A stretch of DNA of 64,000 nt from the NCBI RefSeq assembly GCF_002277815.1, contig NZ_NKJI01000006.1, positions 327,049 through 391,048 of the forward strand. The letters are read 5' to 3'. Both the position numbers and the translations under genes were made by a program. Source of the DNA: Pseudomonas sp. ERMR1:02 (GTDB taxonomy: Bacteria > Pseudomonadota > Gammaproteobacteria > Pseudomonadales > Pseudomonadaceae). Position 1 is the stretch's first letter; each line of letters begins with the position of its first letter. Positions 61,460 to 64,000 of this stretch are shown one piece after another. Below the pieces are notes generated by a model. The model ran no database searches. It saw nothing but the letters and a program-made list of their open reading frames with translations, and was not told the origin of the DNA.

Positions 61460-61533
61460 TGATCAGGAATCCTTGGGCGGGAGTAGCCAAGATATGAGTA
61501 TGCCTGATGGTTTGATAGGGGAATCGATAGCCT

Positions 61534-61607
61534 CTTCGCGAGCAAGCCCGCTCCCACATTTGGCCCGTGTTCGCAGAACAAATGTGGGAGCGGGCTTGCT
61601 CGCGAAA
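61534..61607. repeat. REPIN
   Basis: Arms CTTCGCGAGCAAGCCCGCTC and GAGCGGGCTTGCTCGCGAA, nearly identical to the element at 60.2 kb. Confidence 0.9.
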
Positions 61608-61615
61608 GCGGTGTA

Positions 61616-62098
61616 TCAGGCTGGAACCGGTTCCCGGCGGACCACATACATCCCGACACTTTCATACAATCGCCGCGCCCGCAGGTTGTCTTCCAGAACC
61701 TTCAAATCGACAAATCCTTCACGGCGCTGCTGAAACACTTTGAATGCATGCAACAGCAACGCGCGACCCAGACCTTGTCGCTGAGCCCTTGGATGCACCA
61801 CCAGATCTTTGATGTAGGCACTGGTCCAGCACTGGCAAACAGCGACCACGCCTTCGGCATCCAGGGCAATGAAGCACAGGTCGGGATCGTATTCAGGATC
61901 TGTTTCAAATCGTTGTTGCCAGACGCTCAACGCCGCCACCCGACCGCCGCCGTCGCGATAACCCAGTTCCATCAATTGATGCACGGCAGTGGTAAGTTCA
62001 AGGCGGTAGTGGGTCAATTGAATGCCGGTTGGCCAGCGGTGGGCCGGCACAACTTCAGCGAGGTCGCGCCGCATCAGCCAGCAATAGTCCTCTTCCAA
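61616..62098 (-). CDS. GNAT-family N-acetyltransferase
   Basis: A 160-residue GNAT protein. The acetyl-CoA binding motif is IKDLVVHPRAQRQGLGRALL (about residues 95-114), followed by LKVLEDNLRARRLYESVGM. The substrate is unknown. It begins 3 bases after the cheV stop, so it is probably co-transcribed with cheV. Confidence 0.88.
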   Translation of the reverse strand: MEEDYCWLMRRDLAEVVPAHRWPTGIQLTHYRLELTTAVHQLMELGYRDGGGRVAALSVWQQRFETDPEYDPDLCFIALDAEGVVAVCQCWTSAYIKDLVVHPRAQRQGLGRALLLHAFKVFQQRREGFVDLKVLEDNLRARRLYESVGMYVVRREPVPA

Positions 62099-62101
62099 GA
62101 C

Positions 62102-63003
62102 TCAATGACCTTGTTCGGCCACAGCCTTGGCCGCGTCGATGAGGCATTTGGTCAGCTCCGGCGAAGAGAACTTGGTCAGCACTCCATTCGCACCAGCCAG
62201 ACGCGCTTTTTCGCTGTTCATCGCACTGTCCAGCGAGGTATGAAGCAATACATAGAGATGCGCGAAGTCCGGGGTTTCGCGCAGGGTGCGGGTGAAGGCA
62301 TAGCCGTCCATCTCGGACATTTCGATGTCAGAGACGATCAAGTTGATCTGCTGCGCGGTGCCTTGCAGGTCCAGCAAGCAATCGATGGCTTCCTTGGCAC
62401 TGCGCGCGGTGTGGCATTGCAGGCCGAGATTGCGCAGGGTGTGCACCGATTGCTGCAGGGCGACCTGGCTGTCATCGACCACCAGAATTCGCGCGTTACC
62501 CAGCACTTCGGCATCTTCCATGCTCAGTTCGGTCGGTGCCATGTCGATCTGCACCGGAGCGATGCCATGGATGACTTTTTCGATGTCGAGCACCTGCACC
62601 AGGGTCCCATCGACCGAGGTCACGCCGGTGATGTACGAACGCACGCCGCCGGAACCAAGGGCGGTGGACGGATGTCGGTGGTCAGGCAGTGGACGATCTT
62701 GCTCACCGCCTGAACGTGCAAGCCCTGCTTGGAGCGGCTGACGTCGGTGACGATCAGGCAGCCGCCGTTCGGATCTTCCAGTGGGCGCTCGCCGATGGCG
62801 CGGCTGAGGTCGATCACCGACAGCGAGGCACCGCGCAATGTGGCGATGCCTTTTACGTGGGGGTGTGACTCCGGCAGCTTGGTCAGCGGCGGGCAGGGAA
62901 TGATTTCACTGACTTTTAACAGGTTGATCGCCATCAACTTGCCACTGCGCAAGGTGAACAGCAGAAGCGAAAGTGAATCTGCGCGGGCTTTGGTGGAGGA
63001 CAT
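62102..63003 (-). CDS. cheV: CheV chemotaxis coupling protein, frameshifted as read
   Basis: A 300-residue CheV: a CheW-like coupling domain (about residues 1-150, LFTLRSGKLMAINLLKVSEII) and a C-terminal receiver domain (LVVDDSQVALQQSV, about 165-300, with phospho-acceptor Asp in IVSDIEMSEMDG). It links chemoreceptors to CheA. The frame breaks near 62655-62659 (one base missing in AAGGG); adding it joins DIRPPP to LGSGGVRSYITGV. Length is normal after correction. Confidence 0.9.
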
Positions 63004-63129
63004 AAAACCTTCTTTGGAAAAGGTGGCGGGCGACCGCGAAGATCGCCAACAGCTATCAATGCCGGGTTATCGACTTATATGGGGCAGGCTTTAGAGATAT
63101 TCGGCCGCCAAGTCTGCGAATGCGTTCCC

Positions 63130-63263
63130 TGTAGCAGCTGCCGAAGGTTGCGTCCGGCTGCGAAGCAGTCGTAAATCCTGAACCCTCGGTGCATCAGATT
63201 CAACGCGGTGAATGGTTTGGCGAGGACTGCGCCCTCGAACGCAGCCTTCGGCAGCTGCTACAG
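63130..63263. repeat. TGTAGCAGCTGCCG-type inverted repeat
   Basis: Arms CTGTAGCAGCTGCCGAAGGT and CTTCGGCAGCTGCTACAGG, with an inner GCGAAGCAGTCG-type pair; same family as 33671-33804. Confidence 0.75.
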
Positions 63264-63269
63264 GGTTCT

Positions 63270-64000
63270 TCACTTCATACCTAATCGCTTGGCCATCCGC
63301 CCAAGATTCGCCCGATCCAGTCCCAACTCCCGCGCTGCACTGGCCCAATTGTTGTGATGCCGTTCCAGGCACGCACCAATCAACTGCCGCTGATAATTCT
63401 CGGTGGCTTCGCGCAAGTCCCCGTCACCAACGCCACCGCGGCCGCAACCGGTTGCTCGGCGGTGACTTCAACACTGCCATCGGGCAGGTCCAGGTCGGCT
63501 GCACTCAAGCTGAGAATTTTCGGCCGTTCCTTGCAGTTGCCCAAGGCCTTCAAGGCACTACGGCCGATCAAGTGTTCCAGTTCCCGCACGTTGCCGGGCC
63601 AACCGTATGCCAGCAAAGCAACCTGGGCGTCGCTGTTCAGGCGCAAGCTGTTGAGACCCATACGCGAGCGGTTCTGCTCCAGGAAGTATCCGCTGAGCAG
63701 CAGCACATCGCGGCCACGATCACGCAGGGCCGGCACTAATAACGGGTAAACACTGAGGCGGTGATAAAAGTCGGCGCGGTAACGACCACTGCGCACTTCT
63801 TCGGCCAGATCTCGGTTGGTCGCCGCAATCAGCCGCACGTCGACCTGATGCTCCTTGTCCGAACCCAGGCGCTGCAGCTGACCGCTTTGCAGCACGCGCA
63901 GCAATTTGGCTTGCACCGTCAGCGACAGTTCGCCGACTTCATCGAGGAACAGCGTACCGCCATTGGCCAGTTCAAATTTGCCGCGTCGGTCATTCAAACG
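63270..64000 (-). CDS. norR: NorR-like sigma-54-dependent activator (C-terminal part, frameshifted as read)
   Basis: The C-terminal 244 residues of a sigma-54 activator; the 5' end is past the window edge. AAA+ domain parts include [24 protein letters not shown] (Walker B) and the C-terminal [46 protein letters not shown]. The best fit is NorR, the nitric-oxide sensor. The frame breaks in the CCCC run at 63419-63422 on the plus strand; one added base gives [15 protein letters not shown] to the stop at 63270. Confidence 0.85.

Noticed and set aside
48375..64000. Region of genuine gene decay (pseudogenes)
   Set aside because: Every disruption is a single missing base and the rest of each gene is perfectly conserved. 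Decay would also show substitutions, stops and large deletions.

Overview
The window is chromosomal DNA from a Pseudomonas of the fluorescens group. Three things point there: the core gene order mlaFEDCB-ibaG-murA-hisGDC-algW-cysD-cysNC, GC-rich codon use, and more than twenty REP/REPIN palindromes of the types common in P. fluorescens. I see no tRNA, rRNA, CRISPR array, prophage or insertion sequence.

Layout. 0-13.3 kb: outer-membrane lipid transport (mla), peptidoglycan precursor synthesis (murA), histidine synthesis (hisG, hisD, hisC), the envelope-stress protease algW, a DUF4198 metal-type protein with a large inverted repeat over its start, a NIF3-like protein and sulfate activation (cysD, cysNC). 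13.4-24 kb: an acyltransferase, pta, slyD, a glutathione peroxidase, an Old Yellow Enzyme, a glycosyltransferase, cysZ, trxB and a class-III aminotransferase. 24.2-30.2 kb: a HopJ/DUF1244 pair, a pterin operon (folM-folE-folX), then a probable light-response module. That module has a MerR/LitR-type regulator lacking the B12 ligands, a short LOV blue-light receptor whose stop codon abuts the start of a YcgR/PilZ-like gene, and a MioC-like flavodoxin. 30.4-40 kb: a class II aldolase coupled to a MEST-like hydrolase, an SDR, a DUF1302/DUF1329 pair and a MalT-like LuxR regulator. 39.9-44.5 kb: homogentisate catabolism (hmgR, hmgA, fahA, maiA) with a 17-bp operator, ending in a 244-bp tandem duplication. 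44.5-51.5 kb: a SirB1-like protein, a leucine dehydrogenase homologue lacking its catalytic lysine, SOS-controlled yebG, psiE, sdaA with a divergent LysR regulator, and an HPF-like protein. 51.7-56 kb: a Fur-boxed sigma/anti-sigma/TonB-receptor iron system. 56-64 kb: an AraC regulator with an EamA exporter, a DUF2165 membrane protein, a 2-ketoacid reductase, a YkgJ-like protein, cheV and the 3' part of a norR-like activator.

A striking property of the record is that eleven genes are interrupted by fourteen single-base losses. All are restored to family length by adding one base, and nearly all lie in homopolymer runs. Twelve lie between 48.8 and 63.5 kb. I read these as sequencing or assembly errors rather than genuine pseudogenes and give whole-gene coordinates for each.
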